A stretch of 64,000 nt of DNA from Dallia pectoralis. Taxonomy: Eukaryota > Chordata > Actinopteri > Esociformes > Umbridae. Every line of letters starts with the position of its first letter. Within the stretch, counting starts at the first letter, position 1. A program made the position numbers and the translations under genes. The notes beneath the pieces are model-generated. The model made no database searches. It saw only the letters and a program-made list of their open reading frames with translations, and had not been told where the DNA came from. Location of the stretch: the NCBI GenBank assembly GCA_029465975.1, contig CM055736.1, forward strand, positions 9,711,707-9,775,706. Reading direction: 5' to 3'. Positions 1 to 43,520 of this stretch are shown in pieces.

Positions 1-270
1 CGGCTGCAAATTAATCCTACAGAAATAGCTCACTGACCGATCATTTGCCCAGGAGTAAACTAGTTAGTTACTAGTAGAGAAAACCATTACATCTGAACAG
101 GACAACACATTGTACAATCTGACCAGCCCAGCATAATTACTACAAGTGGAATTAGTGGTATTACTGTAGTAATACTATTATAATACTACACCATGCTATC
201 ACAAAAAGACATGTAACATGTCTTGATAAACATGTTAGCGATTTCTCAGTGTAAGTGACCTTTGAACCTT

Positions 271-271
<1 letters not shown>

Positions 272-318
<47 letters not shown>
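272..318. repeat. (CA)n microsatellite
   Basis: Uninterrupted CA dinucleotide tract of about 47 bp downstream of gramd4. Confidence 0.95.
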
Positions 319-321
<3 letters not shown>

Positions 322-1040
322 GTACTTCACTGAACCAGCTATGTTAGATTTCAACGATGTACCTCCAGTTTAGACACATAGTTCGAAGTCTATTATGACT
401 CACTATCAGTAAGTATGCTTTAGATTCATACCACATTCAACAGATCCAAGACCTGCTTTGACAAAGTCCGATTGCTCACAATTTCATTGGGTGGTACAAA
501 AAATAAGTCGACGTCCGAAAAAAGGCATTTGAGATTGCATCACAATGAACATGGTCACCATGGTTACCACCGCCGCACATGACACGCTGTACAGGCCAGT
601 AGACAGAGGCCTAGCAGACAGTTGAACGTGGAACCACACATGAACTGTACGCCAATTTACGATGCAGTACCACAATGAAACGCAAACCGTTTGGTACCGA
701 AATGTGCACGGGACAGTGTCTTCCCGCGGAAAATGCACACGACAATGTAAACTAACAGGAAAAAGGCTTCTTGACGCGCCGACCGCTGTCCGGACGCCGC
801 TACTTCCTGTGCAATCAGAGAGCTAACGTAGCGGATACGGACTGTCTGTATGTCCCAATAGAGACCAGCAACGACGATTACACGGACTCACACTTCACAT
901 GAAAGACAGAGAGATAGAAAGCCAGAGGAAGAGAGATAAAGAACGAGAGAGCACAGACAAACAATGTCCCTCAAGCATCGTACATAGATCTCTCCAGAGA
1001 ACTAACGCAGTCAGTCAGTCAGGAGAGCCAGCTCCATCCA

Positions 1041-1046
1041 TTTAAT
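1041..1046 (-). promoter_or_regulatory. possible variant polyadenylation signal (ATTAAA) for gramd4
   Basis: The plus strand reads tttaat, so the sense strand of gramd4 reads ATTAAA about 250 nt after the stop codon. It is the only hexamer of this kind I noticed between the stop and the window edge. No cDNA evidence is available, and a chance match is likely enough that confidence is low. Confidence 0.25.
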
Positions 1047-1297
1047 GTCCGTGTTGAATATGACCGTCGTCGGCCACCGTCATCCCAACACAGAGTGGAA
1101 GAACGTATGTACAAAACCCATGGATGCAACAGTTCCAACCTCCACACGCACACGGTGGGTCATGAAAGCAGAAACGATCTATCGCTGTGAATGAGAGCCC
1201 AGGGGGTGTGTCCATTCTCAATTGTTATTCCTCCACTCATGGGGAGTTTAGAGGGAGCTGGCCCAGCCCAGGACTCTGTTTGTGGGGGAGAGCAGGG

Positions 1298-31323
<30,026 letters not shown>

Positions 31324-31375
31324 GTTCAACACCGCTCTCTTCGGCAGCCTTACCTTAGCATGGTGTACAGCAACC

Positions 31376-34300
31376 CTAAAAACACAAGGATGTTTGGAGG
31401 TCAGATGTCAACCTGAAGAACAGGGTAACGGTACCAGTACTTTTTTTGTACACACGTGCCCACAACAGATACAGTACAAAGTGAGAAGTAAATCAGACAT
31501 AAAAGAGAATTGTAATAAATGTAGCCGGGCCATTTCATCCTACAGACATTATCTCTTCTCCAGTATCCAGCGACAGCCTATAATCTTTAATCATTATGTC
31601 TTCGCCTTCTGTGATTCAGTCTAACGATAGGGGCTGCGTGCCAAACTTAAACCTACTTCCTATGCAGCTCCCTTCTTTTCGCCCGAGCCCTATAAGCTCT
31701 TAGTGAGCTATGAAACCGAGTAGGGTGGCATTCGTGACACAGGCACATAGATGTAGCTGTTTTAATCTAAGGCCAGTTGAGTCATCAGCTAGCTGCCATG
31801 CCAAAACCACATCTCAGAAAGAATTCCAACCACAGACTGAGACACGAAGCTAGTGTTAGACAGGATGTTATACCCGCTCACATCCATGTGCACGCGCACA
31901 CACACACACACACACACACTAACACACACACCAAACTGAGAACCTAATCTAAACCTAATCTTAATTTATCCCTGACTTATAAAATCAACTATTGACACCT
32001 AAACTTATACCTTAGTATAAACCAATTCTAACCCAAAACATATCTGCAAGTCAAATAAACCGTATTGCTAAAGTGATGAGTAGCCAAAAGTCCACTTTGC
32101 ATGAGTCCCATCAGAATAAGGACCGAAGCACAACACAACACAATACACACACACACACACACACACAGTCGCACACACAATTGCCCAAATGATCACAGTG
32201 GTTAATAACTTGATGAATGTGAATCGTGTTGACCTAAATCTATATTAGTTCCAGTACAGGAGCCCTGCCTATCAGCCTATCACACAACCATCATCAACGC
32301 CGACGTCAGCATTTATGACAGACTTTTGTCCTTACTGGAAACACATTCACACCAACACATGAGACTGTGGCCAAATGGTGTTTCATATTCTGACCGCTCC
32401 CGTCAACATAATTAAACATTTGGAAAACGAGAGGGATTAAGTGTGACTGTGCTAGGCTCCATCCCTGATTACGACGTGCGTAGCGGCTCCCAAAGGGGTC
32501 ATCCGCCAAACAGGAGAAGAAGGCTCTTACAGTTGCGGGTGAAAACATGCCTTGTACTTCATAAAGTCATCAGACCCAGAAAGAGAAAGCAAAAGTGAGA
32601 AAGTGAGTGATAGATCCTGTGTGGAAACTATGTGAGTGACATTAGCTCTCACACGACGTCCCTGTGAAATCTGATCAGCCGCATTGACAACGTTCACTCA
32701 CGCAGAGTTACAACTGAGCTCTGTGCTGATGTTGGACCCACCGCATCTGTGAATCTGGTCTTCGGGTTTTCATTAGCTTCAGAGCAGAAGCAGCAGGTCT
32801 CAGAGGAACAGTGAAATGGAACGTGTGCCGTCCATTAGACGAAAGTAGGCAGAGGCAGAGATACGCGAGGGCACTCAACATCACTCATATCTCAATATAG
32901 CCATGTGTGCCCAGAAAAATCCGATTGGACCATCACGACTCTGACCCCACCTCATTAACAAAGATGGGAAGAAAGAAGAGACGACTCGAGAGAGATCTCT
33001 CCTCGGCTACCTCGAAACCCATTGGCTGTTCACAAGTCCCCCATAGAATATTATAATATTACAGGTTTGTTGACAGGTAGGAACGCTAGCGAGGTTAATG
33101 TTGACCAACACAGCCTAACATATGGAGAAACAGCTTCATTTACCGGGCCTCTGACCCATTTGCCAGCCATTAAACCTGGCTTCTGACGCATGTAAAATGG
33201 GGGCCGTCCTCTCGGCCCTTAGGCAGGATATTTCCGTGGATTTCCGAGATCCTGTCGGCAGCTGGGACATGGAATGGCTGTGCCGTCTATGAGAGTTGTG
33301 TGCTTGTATGTATTGCATTCAATCCCCTGCTTGCCTTACTGAACCTATGGACAGTGTGGAACTAAGCTCCTGCTAATGACGCTCAAGATACAAGTGAAGC
33401 TAACCCTTATGGCAGATCCAGAACCAGGTACCCTTCCACCTAATCCCATACCGTTACCACAGAGAATGCCGAATGACCTGAACTCAGATCAGTGTATCTT
33501 CCTACCGGGATAATGACAGCGCCCTACTGCAGACCTGTACATTAGGTCACTCCCCGTCATCGGCTTAGCAAAGCATCTGGCGAGTTACAAGAGCAGGTAC
33601 AGGGAAAGGGCACTACAGGGTAAAGCCATGTTGTTCAGAGAACAGGGCGAGTTGGGGGAACAGGGGGGCCATTTACAAATAATGCGTAATGACACACACA
33701 GTCCAACAAATATGTAAAGTCAGAGGACCAGACCGGTGTGCTGGGGGCTGAATAGGAACAGTGATGTTGGACCAGACCGGTGTGCTGGGGGCTGAAAAAG
33801 ACATCACGTGGAAACATCAAGTCATGCACCTTTGTCTTTCTGTTTTTGTGGGGACCACAGAGGTTTACTCTGACCCAGAAAAACATTGATCCATGTTGCC
33901 TACTCACTAACCCTGAACCTAGCCAAAGTCTCAATAATCTAACTGGTATGTGTAAACTTCACGTAGCCCTAACACCTAATTAGTATTGCCTTAACCTAAA
34001 AGTAATGGCAAATCAAACCCCAAGATGAAATATGCATTTTTTACTATTGGGGACCTGCCCCAAAAATATATTTTCAGATCACACTGAGAAAAGAGATCTT
34101 AATGAGCACACACACCTCACAAATATGACCCATAATTTCCCAGACTGCATGTCAGTCTGCACTCCCATGAGAGGGAGTCTACGGCGGTCATGACTACAGT
34201 CGTGCCGCACTGTAATAGGATTCTCACCTCCGATCGTCTGAATGCCAGAGGACAGAAAACAATGCAGGTTTGAAGTTGCTCCAAACCAACCAACATATGT

Positions 34301-36210
34301 CCAAGTGTTGTGAGTAAAAAAGAGAGACACTTTCTGAGAAAACAGCATTCTAGGAAATGAACAGACTGGCATTGTTTAGTACTGTTCGAGGACCCCAGTC
34401 TCACAATGGCAATGTGAATACTGAATAGAAATAAAAGCCACAGAAAAGGGCATCCCAACTATTTAAAGACCCACTTCGGTTACATAATCCACAAGGAATC
34501 TCTCACCAGCCAAAAAGTCCCACTTCGCGAACCATTTGTAACGCTAGTAAGCCATTATAGCCTATTAACACAGAGACATAAGTCCACCTCATCAAACAAC
34601 TGCTGAACATTGGGAACTCGTTCTGAGTGGGTTTGAGGTTGGTGGTGATATTGTAGGAGCTCGACAATATCAATTGGTTGCTCATGTGACTCCAGATCGT
34701 CTTTAATGGCCCCATTAGTCAATAATGACATCATAAAGAGGTCTTCAACCCCCTCAATTATTCAATGCATTTGATCTAGTTCAAATGTAGCACATTTGAT
34801 TGGACTGAATCAGGTGGGACTTTTCACAGCTACAACAACAATGTGAAATGTCTGAAGACCCCAGACAAGGTAAAAGATCTAGGGCCAATGTGTGTCAAAT
34901 TGCCAGTATTAGTCGTCTCAAGGCTGTTTCATGGATTCAATGGACAATAATATAAATATTTTAAAGATGTATTAAGACCGGGCTTTCGTTTAGTTTCAGG
35001 GACAATTACATTTTTTAACAGACATTAATATAATCCATTCGAATTTCAGAAGAACCATTGTCATTCCAAGTTCTTCACCCTCTCGTGCATTTCACTTTTT
35101 GCCCCATTCCATACCTGTCACACAGGTTTCGTTTCTGATGAAAACCAGCAAGCACATCCAACCTGTTGTCAACCTCATTGTTAAAAATACCCCCGGAACC
35201 TGTAGCTGGAATGTGACTGCAATAAATCACCCCAAATAAGACCATCGGTTTAACTACTGAAAATAAAACGTGAAAATGACGTTAGTCTTCTAAACGGGGC
35301 TCTAAATTGAGACATTTGCAGCGATGGATGCTGAACAGGATGACAACACACAATAGTGGCCTTGCCTACACAGCTGCTCAATTATCTTACTATACTGCAA
35401 GATATTTACAAATGCTAGGCATTGCCTATACAATGTTATAAGATTACAAAAAGATGATGTTACAAAATATATGTTTTAGGTGGAAAACAATCGGGGTTAT
35501 ATTCACAAACAAATACATAACAATGTAATCAGGGCTATTCGACTAATAATATAATGATGACAGAGAGATGGCTGATTGGACACCTAGTTGGACACCACAG
35601 CTGACCCAATTCTTATTACATGAACCATGTCAACATTGCCTATTACACCAGTCAATAAAAGGCTATAACGACATCTGCGTGAAGTGGGGCAGGTACCGGA
35701 GCTGTCACAAGCTCCCTACCAAACAACAGATGACAGAATAAGCCTATATAGCCCTGATCTGATATGTGTCTATAATGGCAATAATTCACAAGCCTCCTAC
35801 CAAACAGACGACAGAATAAGCCTATATGGCCCTGATCAGATGTGTCTATAATGGCAATAATTCACAAGCCTCCTACCAAACAACAGATGACAGAATAAGC
35901 CTATATGGCCCTGATCGGAGATGTGTCTATAATGGCAATAATTCACAAGCAACAGATGACAGAATAACCAGAGTCACATGAATACGCAGTACGGGTATCC
36001 GCGACTTTGTAACCAGTCGTGTGATCAAGGTGTCCGCCCCTGATACTCCAACACAATAAGTCCGTTATGTTTGTTTGCGCTTTCCGCCGTTCATTATCGA
36101 CGCTACGTCGACGCACCGGTTGTTGCGCACACCGTACGTACACACGGCGGATATTTCTACATTAAATTATAGGCCCGTGTTCCTATAATTACTCAGGAGT
36201 TCACCCAAAT
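31376..36210 (-). other. gramd4: inferred 5' intron of gramd4
   Basis: About 4.8 kb with no conserved coding exon. It contains CA tracts near 31895-31920 and 32143-32168, a possible decayed dispersed repeat at 31625-31735, a short duplication at 33722-33797 (accagaccggtgtgctgggg twice) and the ~80-bp repeat at 35706-35968. Calling it an intron depends on the putative upstream exon. Confidence 0.4.
35706..35968. repeat. ~76-81-bp tandem repeat, about 3.3 copies
   Basis: Copies begin at about 35706, 35787, 35863 and 35944, with shared text agaataagcctatatggccc and tctataatggcaataattc. Small indels change the unit length. Confidence 0.92.
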
Positions 36211-36500
36211 ACTTACGCTCAGAACACAATGTGGATAATCCGCAGTAGCCTAAATATGACTCACCCGACTGGGACCAAAAGGCAAAAACAGAACAATGAA
36301 TTTACATGCACATGATTCCTATTAAACATGCGTTTCTTCTTACCCGGCACGTAAATCGTAGCGAAGTTTCATTAACACTGAGACTTGTGTTTGGATGTGT
36401 CCCTGTGTGCACCTGCTCCAGATCCGAACAGATCCGCGTATATCACGCCACAAGCCGTGCGTTAAACCGTGCGCCCCGACCGCCCCGCCATCGCAATTAC
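36050..36500 (-). promoter_or_regulatory. possible gramd4 promoter / noncoding first exon
   Basis: Local cluster of CpGs (for example 36098-36150 and 36440-36490) in otherwise CpG-poor flank. On the minus strand there are three good donor-like sites: GTAAGTATTT just left of 36211, GTGAGTCATA at about 36264 and GTAAGAAG at about 36345. One of these could end a 5'UTR exon that splices to 31375. There is no transcript evidence. Confidence 0.3.
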
Positions 36501-36697
36501 AGACCAAACAGCCTTTAATGCATTTGTAGACATGTCAGTTCCCAATGATGTCCCCCTGTGCGGGTTCAAATCGGTCCCTCTGTTGTTGATCTCATAGCTC
36601 GCACACTCCAGCCAGACAAGGACATTTCCTCTGAGTCAGTAGAGCCGCTTTCTTAAAGGGGCCGCTGTGGGGTTCCCGAGTGATCAACACGACTCCC

Positions 36698-38633
36698 TCC
36701 GCTGTTGTTACTCAATCTCCCTCCCTGCTTTGATTATGCCCCAGCATCCTCTATTGCTGTTGTTACTGTACCTCCCTCCCTGCTTTGGTTATTCCCCAGC
36801 ATCCTCTATTGCTGTTGTTACTGTACCTCCCTCCCTGCTTTGGTTATGCCCCAGCATCCTCTATTGCTGTTACTGTACCTCCCTCCCTGCTTTGGTTATG
36901 CCCCAGCATCCTCTATTGCTGTTGTTACTGTACCTCCCTCCCTGCTTTGGTTATGCCCCAGCATCCTCTATTGCTGTTACTGTACCTCCCTCCCTGCTTT
37001 GGTTATGCCCCAGCATCCTCTATTGCTGTTGTTACTGTACCTCCCTCCCTGCTTTGGTTATGCCCCAGCATCCTCTATTGCTGTTACTGTACCTCCCTCC
37101 CTGCTTTGGTTATGCCCCAGCATCCTCTATTGTTGTTACTGTACCTCCCTCCCTGCTTTGGTTATGCCCCAGCATCCTCTATTGCTGTTGTTACTGTACC
37201 TCCCTCCCTGCTTTGGTTATGCCCCAGCATCCTCTATTGCTGTTACTGTACCTCCCTCCCTGCTTTGGTTATGCCCCAGCATCCTCTATTGTTGTTACTG
37301 TACCTCCCTCCCTGCTTTGGTTATGCCCCAGCATCCTCTATTGCTGTTACTGTACCTCCCTCCCTGCTTTGATTATGCCCCAGCATCCTCTATTGTTGTT
37401 ACTGTACCTCCCTCCCTGCTTTGATTATGCCCTAGCATCCTCTATTGCTGTTACTGTACCTCCCTCCCTGCTTTGGTTATGCCCCAGCATCCTCTATTGT
37501 TGTTACTGTACCTCCCTCCCTGCTTTGGTTATGCCCCAGCATCCTCTATTGCTGTTACTGTACCTCCCTCCCTGCTTTGGTTATGCCCCAGCATCCTCTA
37601 TTGTTGTTACTGTACCTCCCTCCCTGCTTTGGTTATGCCCCAGCATCCTCTATTGCTGTTACTGTACCTCCCTCCCTGCTTTGGTTATGCCCTAGCATCC
37701 TCTATTGTTGTTACTGTACCTCCCTCCCTGCTTTGGTTATGCCCCAGCATCCTCTATTGTTGTTACTGTACCTCCCTCCCTGCTTTGGTTATGCCCCAGC
37801 ATCCTCTATTGCTGTTGTTACTGTACCTCCCTCCCTGCTTTGGTTATGCCCCAGCATCCTCTATTGCTGTTACTGTACCTCCCTCCCTGCTTTGGTTATG
37901 CCCCAGCATCCTCTATTGCTGTTGTTACTGTACCTCCCTCCCTGCTTTGATTATGCCCCAGCATCCTCTATTGCTGTTGTTACTGTACCTCCCTCCCTGC
38001 TTTGATTATGCCCCAGCATCCTCTATTGTTGTTACTGTACCTCCCTCCCTGCTTTGGTTATGCCCTAGCATCCTCTATTGCTGTTACTGTACCTCCCTCC
38101 CTGCTTTGGTTATGCCCCAGCATCCTCTATTGCTGTTACTGTACCTCCCTCCCTGCTTTGGTTATGCCCCAGCATCCTCTATTGCTGTTACTGTACCTCC
38201 CTCCCTGCTTTGGTTATGCCCCAGCATCCTCTATTGCTGTTACTGTACCTCCCTCCCTGCTTTGGTTATGCCCCAGCATCCTCTATTGCTGTTACTGTAC
38301 CTACCTCCCTGCTTTGGTTATGCCCCAGCATCCTCTATTGCTGTTACTGTACCTCCCTCCCTGCTTTGGTTATGCCCCAGCATCCTCTATTGCTGTTACT
38401 GTACCTACCTCCCTGCTTTGATTATGCCCCAGCATCCTCTATTGCTGTTACTGTACCTCCCTCCCTGCTTTGGTTATGCCCCAGCATCCTCTATTGCTGT
38501 TACTGTACCTACCTCCCTGCTTTGGTTATGCCCCAGCATCCTCTATTGCTGTTACTGTACCTCCCTCCCTGCTTTGGTTATGCCCCAGCATCCTCTATTG
38601 CTGTTACTGTACCTCCCTCCCTGCTTTGATTAT
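36698..38633. repeat. 52/55-bp minisatellite, about 36 copies (1.9 kb)
   Basis: Units of tgctttggttatgccccagc, atcctctattgctgttactg and tacctccctccc, 52 bp, with a +3 variant (gctgttgtt) giving 55 bp. Other variants are ggttatg/gattatg, gcccca/gcccta and gctgtt/gttgtt. The unit has no stop codon in any plus-strand frame, so frames of up to 394 codons result. They have no recognisable domain and I do not call them genes. Confidence 0.97.
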
Positions 38634-38639
38634 CATCTG

Positions 38640-40282
38640 TATGTTACTAGTTATTAGCATGCCTACATAGATATTCTACAATTGTCTATATGTGGCCTAT
38701 TTGTTCATCGCCAAATCTTGTTATATATGCATCAGTTAATAAATAAATAATAATAATAATAAATAAATAAACAAAACAAAGACATACGCCCCCAAAAAAA
38801 TTAAATCACAAATACTAGTGATAATATCGTCTGCATAGTACAGCAATGGAAAATGGCTTGACAACATAACAAAACAGCTGTGAACTGTTTTGAAATACCA
38901 ACCGTGGCATGAATCGCCCTCAGAAAAACACTGCAGAATGAATAACTTAGAGAAATATTTTCCAAATGTCCAAATACATGAATTAATCTATTTCTCCTTG
39001 CATGCAGTTGAAGCTAAGGCAATAGCAAACATTTGTCACCACACAATGGTTTTCTCGGTATTCTCAATCAACAGATAGCTCTCTATTCTGTTGTACAGCC
39101 TGGTATTCCGCTGTTTGTTTTGTGTTTGCAACACATTTACTGGACCGGCCATCTGAAAAAAGTGAACTTTGACCCTTGTGAAACTAAATTATGAGATAAG
39201 AACACTTGTAGATTATAATGGAAACCAGATTAGTGAAGAGACTGGTGAGAGTTGGAATCAATACAAACAGATAACAGTACACCTTTAGGCAGACACACTT
39301 TAGAACCAACAGGGCCAACAAATACCCAAGTTTGACACTAGCCTCTTTATGACTCGAGCCTCTTTATGACTCGAGCCTCGTTATGACTCGAGCCTCTTTA
39401 TGACTCGAGCCTCTTTATGACTCGAGCCTCGCTATGACTCGAGCCTCGCTATGACCCGAGCCTCGCTATGACCCTAGCCTCGCTATGACCCTAGCTCTGA
39501 CCCCAGATCAGACTAGTTGGAGCAACTCTAATATTGCTGACATGGCTCCATCCTTTCAGACCAACAAAAGTGTAATGGAAATGTTGGTTTGATTATGGGA
39601 TGGATGGAAGTTTGGTCTTTCCTTTTCTGCTTTAACGTTACATCTATTTCCAGATTTCCTCTCCTCATGTCCTTAAGTCTTTTTCCTCACCTGTCTTACT
39701 CTATAATTTACCAAACTGTACCATAGTACTGCAAACATCCCACCCTGAAAAAAAGAATTTGACCGTGAAATTAGTTTTAGCATTTTTTGGAGAACTAAAC
39801 GGACCAGATGGATGAACTTAAGATTGAGGTTGACAGTAAAGCCTGCCCATCGCCAAAACTGATAGGTTAGTTAGCACAATCAAGATGCGCGTTGAGTCAC
39901 TCTCTCATACGTCCTCTCAGTTTCTAACATAAGAAATGACAATTGAACTCACGCTCGCTAAAAAAACATGAAAAATATGGTTGTGGCTCAGCTCAGGGTT
40001 GATACATGATGCTCATATCTGCTAGTCTACCTGCCAGCCCAATTATGACATAGTGTGGAATTTGCATTGATTTAAGATATTTAATGTGGATGACTGTACC
40101 TTTAAATGTTAAACCATGGCACATTTCCATGATTCAAACTATATTGGTCCAATAGCAGGCATTTGGTGACAAGACCATTGGCGTTCTTTATGCAAAACAC
40201 CCAAATGCTTCATCCATTCCTCCCACTCTCTGTCACTCCCTTCCCCTCCCACATGTCCTCCTTACATCACTACCGCACTTCC
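38640..40282. other. intergenic DNA
   Basis: AT-rich, with an AAT/AAAT microsatellite at 38735-38772 and the 17-bp array at 39340-39495. No gene recognised. Confidence 0.6.
39340..39495. repeat. 17-bp minisatellite, about 9 copies
   Basis: Units such as tagcctctttatgactcga and gcctcgctatgactcga. The variants are ordered: ctcttt first, ctcgct later, gaccc at the right end. Confidence 0.93.
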
Positions 40283-40468
40283 TCATACCCTTCCTGCATC
40301 CTAACACTCAGCCACATTATTAAGAAAACTGTTAATCCCAAATGAGGGTTTTCCAGAGGACTTAGTGCACATGTGCTCTTCTTATGCAATCAACATTACA
40401 ACACTTTGAGCCACTTATAGAACGGCTTGAAGGGTTTGTTGGGGTGATTACTCACAAAACTAGAACAA
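40283..40468. repeat. dispersed repeat, copy 1 of a direct pair
   Basis: About 186 bp sharing long stretches with 43521-43705 in the same orientation, including ctgttaatcccaaatgaggg and cacatgtgctcttcttatgc. Family not recognised. Confidence 0.85.
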
Positions 40469-40807
40469 AGAATTCGACCAATCAATAGATTTATATTTTT
40501 ACTCACTGTGATCCTTGGTTTAACATGTATTGTAACAAATTATATTACATATCAATATATGCTTTTTCTTTAAGATAAGGGTTGTTAAAAATAAAATCCT
40601 AAAATAATATTGAAAAGCAACTGGTGAAGCATAACTTCACACCAACCTAAAGACTAAGGATTATAGTGTGTTAAAAGAGGGACAGATTAGGCCAACACCT
40701 GACAAAAGAAGTGACTCTTGCTACATAAATCAGAATTGACAACAATCAAATTACTTTTGCATTGAATTAATGTTGTCCACAATCAAAAATATTATCATTA
40801 CAAGTGT

Positions 40808-40895
40808 GAATGCGTGTGCACGTGTGTGCATGCGTGTCCATGTGGTGCATGTGTGTGCATGTGGGTGCATGTGTGTACTTGTGTGTGCGCGCATG
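40808..40895. repeat. GT-rich imperfect microsatellite
   Basis: Imperfect tgcatgtgtg and tgcgtgtgca units. Frames here are artefacts. Confidence 0.8.
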
Positions 40896-41319
40896 TGTCA
40901 TACTGAGCAAATTCCCTGAAACACTGATAGTCTGCGGGTTTGGTAGCACTCCAGTCCTCTCCGTTTTATTAACCAATAGACAACATGGGAATCAAATTAT
41001 GTCCAGAGGAACAGAAATGTAGTCAGTTGATCTAACCTAATCTGTGTTCCCCTACTGTTACCACTGAGCGCATTGTCAGCAATAGACATAGGTTTATATA
41101 ATTACATTCCACCATTTGACCTAAAAGTTAGACAGGTCAACCAGAACAGGAACTCACAGCTGCCGCCTTAGTTTAAATAGCTCATTAAAATTAATCGACA
41201 TGTCTGCAAGTCATCGGCCTTTCAAAACAGCCCTAAAAATCAAGTAGCAACACAAATGATTTAATGTATGCAGCTTGTGTGCAGAGTTCTGAATAGTCCG
41301 TTTCCCGGATGGGAGGGGT

Positions 41320-41735
41320 CTGCAAAGACTGAAGCACTATCCTGGACACTATCGGCTCTAATACGAATGACCACGGTGGACATCCTGTACTATAACTGGA
41401 CATTGCTCTTCTATGCACAACTGTATTTATAACTAGATATTGCTCTTTTGCTTTTTCGATTTGATACTTGAACCTGGACATTGCTCTTTTTTCTGCAATC
41501 TGCTCAGACGTCTAGACACTGCTCCTTTGCACAATTCCGATACAAATCACACTTTCTATTTTTACCCAGAACATATGTCAAATAGGCAGGGTCTCTTGAC
41601 TGTTCATGTTGTTTGTTTTGCTCTGTTCGCACTGTTTGTGTACGTCTTAAAATGTGTTTTCTAACGCTGCAGCTGGTCGTCAGAAAACTAGCGGTGTGTA
41701 AACAGACTTGGCGAATAAACCTGATTCTGATTCAG
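41320..41735 (+). repeat. probable 3' tail of a dispersed retroelement
   Basis: The repeated phrase ctggacattgctcttt and the ending cttggcgaataaacctgattctg look like a widespread teleost repeat tail that I know from memory; a similar ending recurs near 43160-43210. I see no reverse-transcriptase coding sequence. Confidence 0.45.
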
Positions 41736-42038
41736 ATACTTTATAAACAGGGTTCACAAAATTGACAACAAACAAACATTTGAAAACATGAATGTTCTGG
41801 CCATGGTTGAAACACATTTATAGAATACCTTAGATGGACATAACAGAAGTAGCAGTGTGCTGGACCAAAAATACTAAAAATGCAATGATACAAGAGTTTC
41901 TTTTGTAAAAACTGTGCTGTTCTTAATCAGAGTACCTTCTAACCTTCTCGAAGAAAGTTAGAAATAACTCTGATGTCACTCTTGAATGGACAATTAATGC
42001 TGAATACACATGAACTGTAATGATACCAGTAAAATGTA

Positions 42039-42330
42039 CAGTGGATATGAAAAGTCTACACACCCCTTTTTTGATTAGACAAAGATGAGTCATGTCAGAA
42101 TTTTTCCCTCCTTTAATGTGACATATAACGTGAACAATTTGATTGAAAAACAACGTGAAGTCTTTGAGGAAAAGATTAAATACAAAACATAAAAATCCCC
42201 CTCAAAAATGTTTGTTTGTTATTCTATTAAATTGTTCACGTTATAGGTCACATGATAAGTGGAAACCTTTCTGACATTATTTAACAATTTTCCTCTCATC
42301 ATGAGGTGTGTAGACTTTCCATATCCACTG
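42039..42330. mobile_element. Tc1/mariner-like non-autonomous foldback element (MITE)
   Basis: 292-bp element flanked on both sides by TA (42037-42038 and 42331-42332), the Tc1/mariner target duplication. Terminal inverted repeats start CAGTGGATATGAAAAGTCTA and end with the near-complement up to CCATATCCACTG. Internal arms (gtgacatataacgtgaac and gttcacgttataggtcac) are also inverted, so most of the element can fold back on itself. No transposase frame, hence non-autonomous. Confidence 0.9.
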
Positions 42331-43026
42331 TAAGTGACAATCCGAGTTTATGTATAATTTAGCACTGATTGTTTTGTAATGGTCTGGTACTATGAAGTGT
42401 GTTTGCTTGGCCTTCACAGATATAGTGTGACAACAATCTAGTGGCCACCGGTTATTGTAAGGAAAAGAGCTCCAAAAAGATAACAGCGTTATCAGTCTAG
42501 TATCTGTGATGATCTGGTCTACCACCAGATGCCTGGGCCTCTGTGTACCAGTGATTAGACACAAAACATGATGACGTGACTGAAATAAATAGACTTTGGA
42601 GTTTATTTGTTCAGCCCTGACATTGGTTATTTCACCATGTCTTGGTATCTTAATACTTGAGAATGAATACAGGAGTTTACTTATATCGTTAACATTTTTG
42701 CTTAGGCTTTTCACTCAGTGCTGTGTGCTTTAATTGGTTCACCAGGTAATGTGCAATTTAGCTTGAAGCATGTATACTTCTTCCTGGTTGCTAATATACA
42801 AGTATATCACAAAATGTACTGTTAGAACTCTCTTTTCTTCTGGTGGAGAAATGAGGATTTGAAAAACATTACAACTGTAGAGAAGAGAAATAGGACTTAT
42901 AGACATTATGTGGCAAATAATCGATGGTTTGATAGTTGTACTGTTTAATCTGATTGTTGATATCAAACTGTTCGAACAACACTTATTTTTGAGAATTATC
43001 AGGGGGTAAATGTAACGCAATTTATG

Positions 43027-43215
43027 TGATGAATGTTCTGTTTTTATTATTTATGTTGTATTGTGATTTCTGTTTGGACACCAGGAAGAGTAAACGCTGC
43101 CTTAATAGAAGTTAATGTGGATCTTAATAAAATAAACTGTTATGCATCAACATTTCAAGGCAAGTTCCTCGTATGTGTAAACCTACTTGGCAGCAAAATA
43201 TGATTCTGATAAAGT
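43027..43215 (+). repeat. dispersed repeat tails
   Basis: Contains ggacaccaggaagagtaaac ending in a ggatcttaataaa-like phrase, then a gtgtaaacctacttggcag tail. Both resemble widespread salmonid/pike repeat 3' ends that I recall. The copy is diverged. Confidence 0.55.
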
Positions 43216-43448
43216 TATAATTTTGTTATATTTTTAACCTTTATTCAGTCATGTGGAGTCTCGTTGTGATTAACCATTGAATACCAGCAGACTGAATTCA
43301 CATTTATATCACTATTACCTAATCAATTATAAATAACTCTGAACAACTACTTTAAAATGGTGAAAATCCTTGACGTTGCTCACACTTTAAGCTCTCTTTC
43401 TGGATCTTATTCTATTCTAAACACTCAAAGCCTCCGTCCATCCTTCAC

Positions 43449-43482
<34 letters not shown>

Positions 43483-43520
43483 CTACTCCTTCACTCCTCC
43501 CTCTGTTTCTCCCTCCGTCC

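Larger units (their letters stand above)
1..1297 (-). other. gramd4: gramd4 3'UTR and downstream flank
   Basis: No coding exon is recognisable here. The first part downstream of the gramd4 stop (below 1298 on the minus strand) should be 3'UTR. I find no AATAAA on the minus strand. A variant ATTAAA lies at 1041-1046 and would give a 3'UTR of about 250-270 nt, but this is weak evidence. The only repeat is the (CA)n tract at 272-318. The true transcript end may lie left of the window. Confidence 0.4.

Noticed and set aside
36667..38657. Plus-strand frames of 342, 239, 195 and 394 codons rich in PPSLLWLCPSILYC-type text
   Set aside because: All three frames of a stop-free tandem repeat; no domain, and identical peptides recur in every frame.
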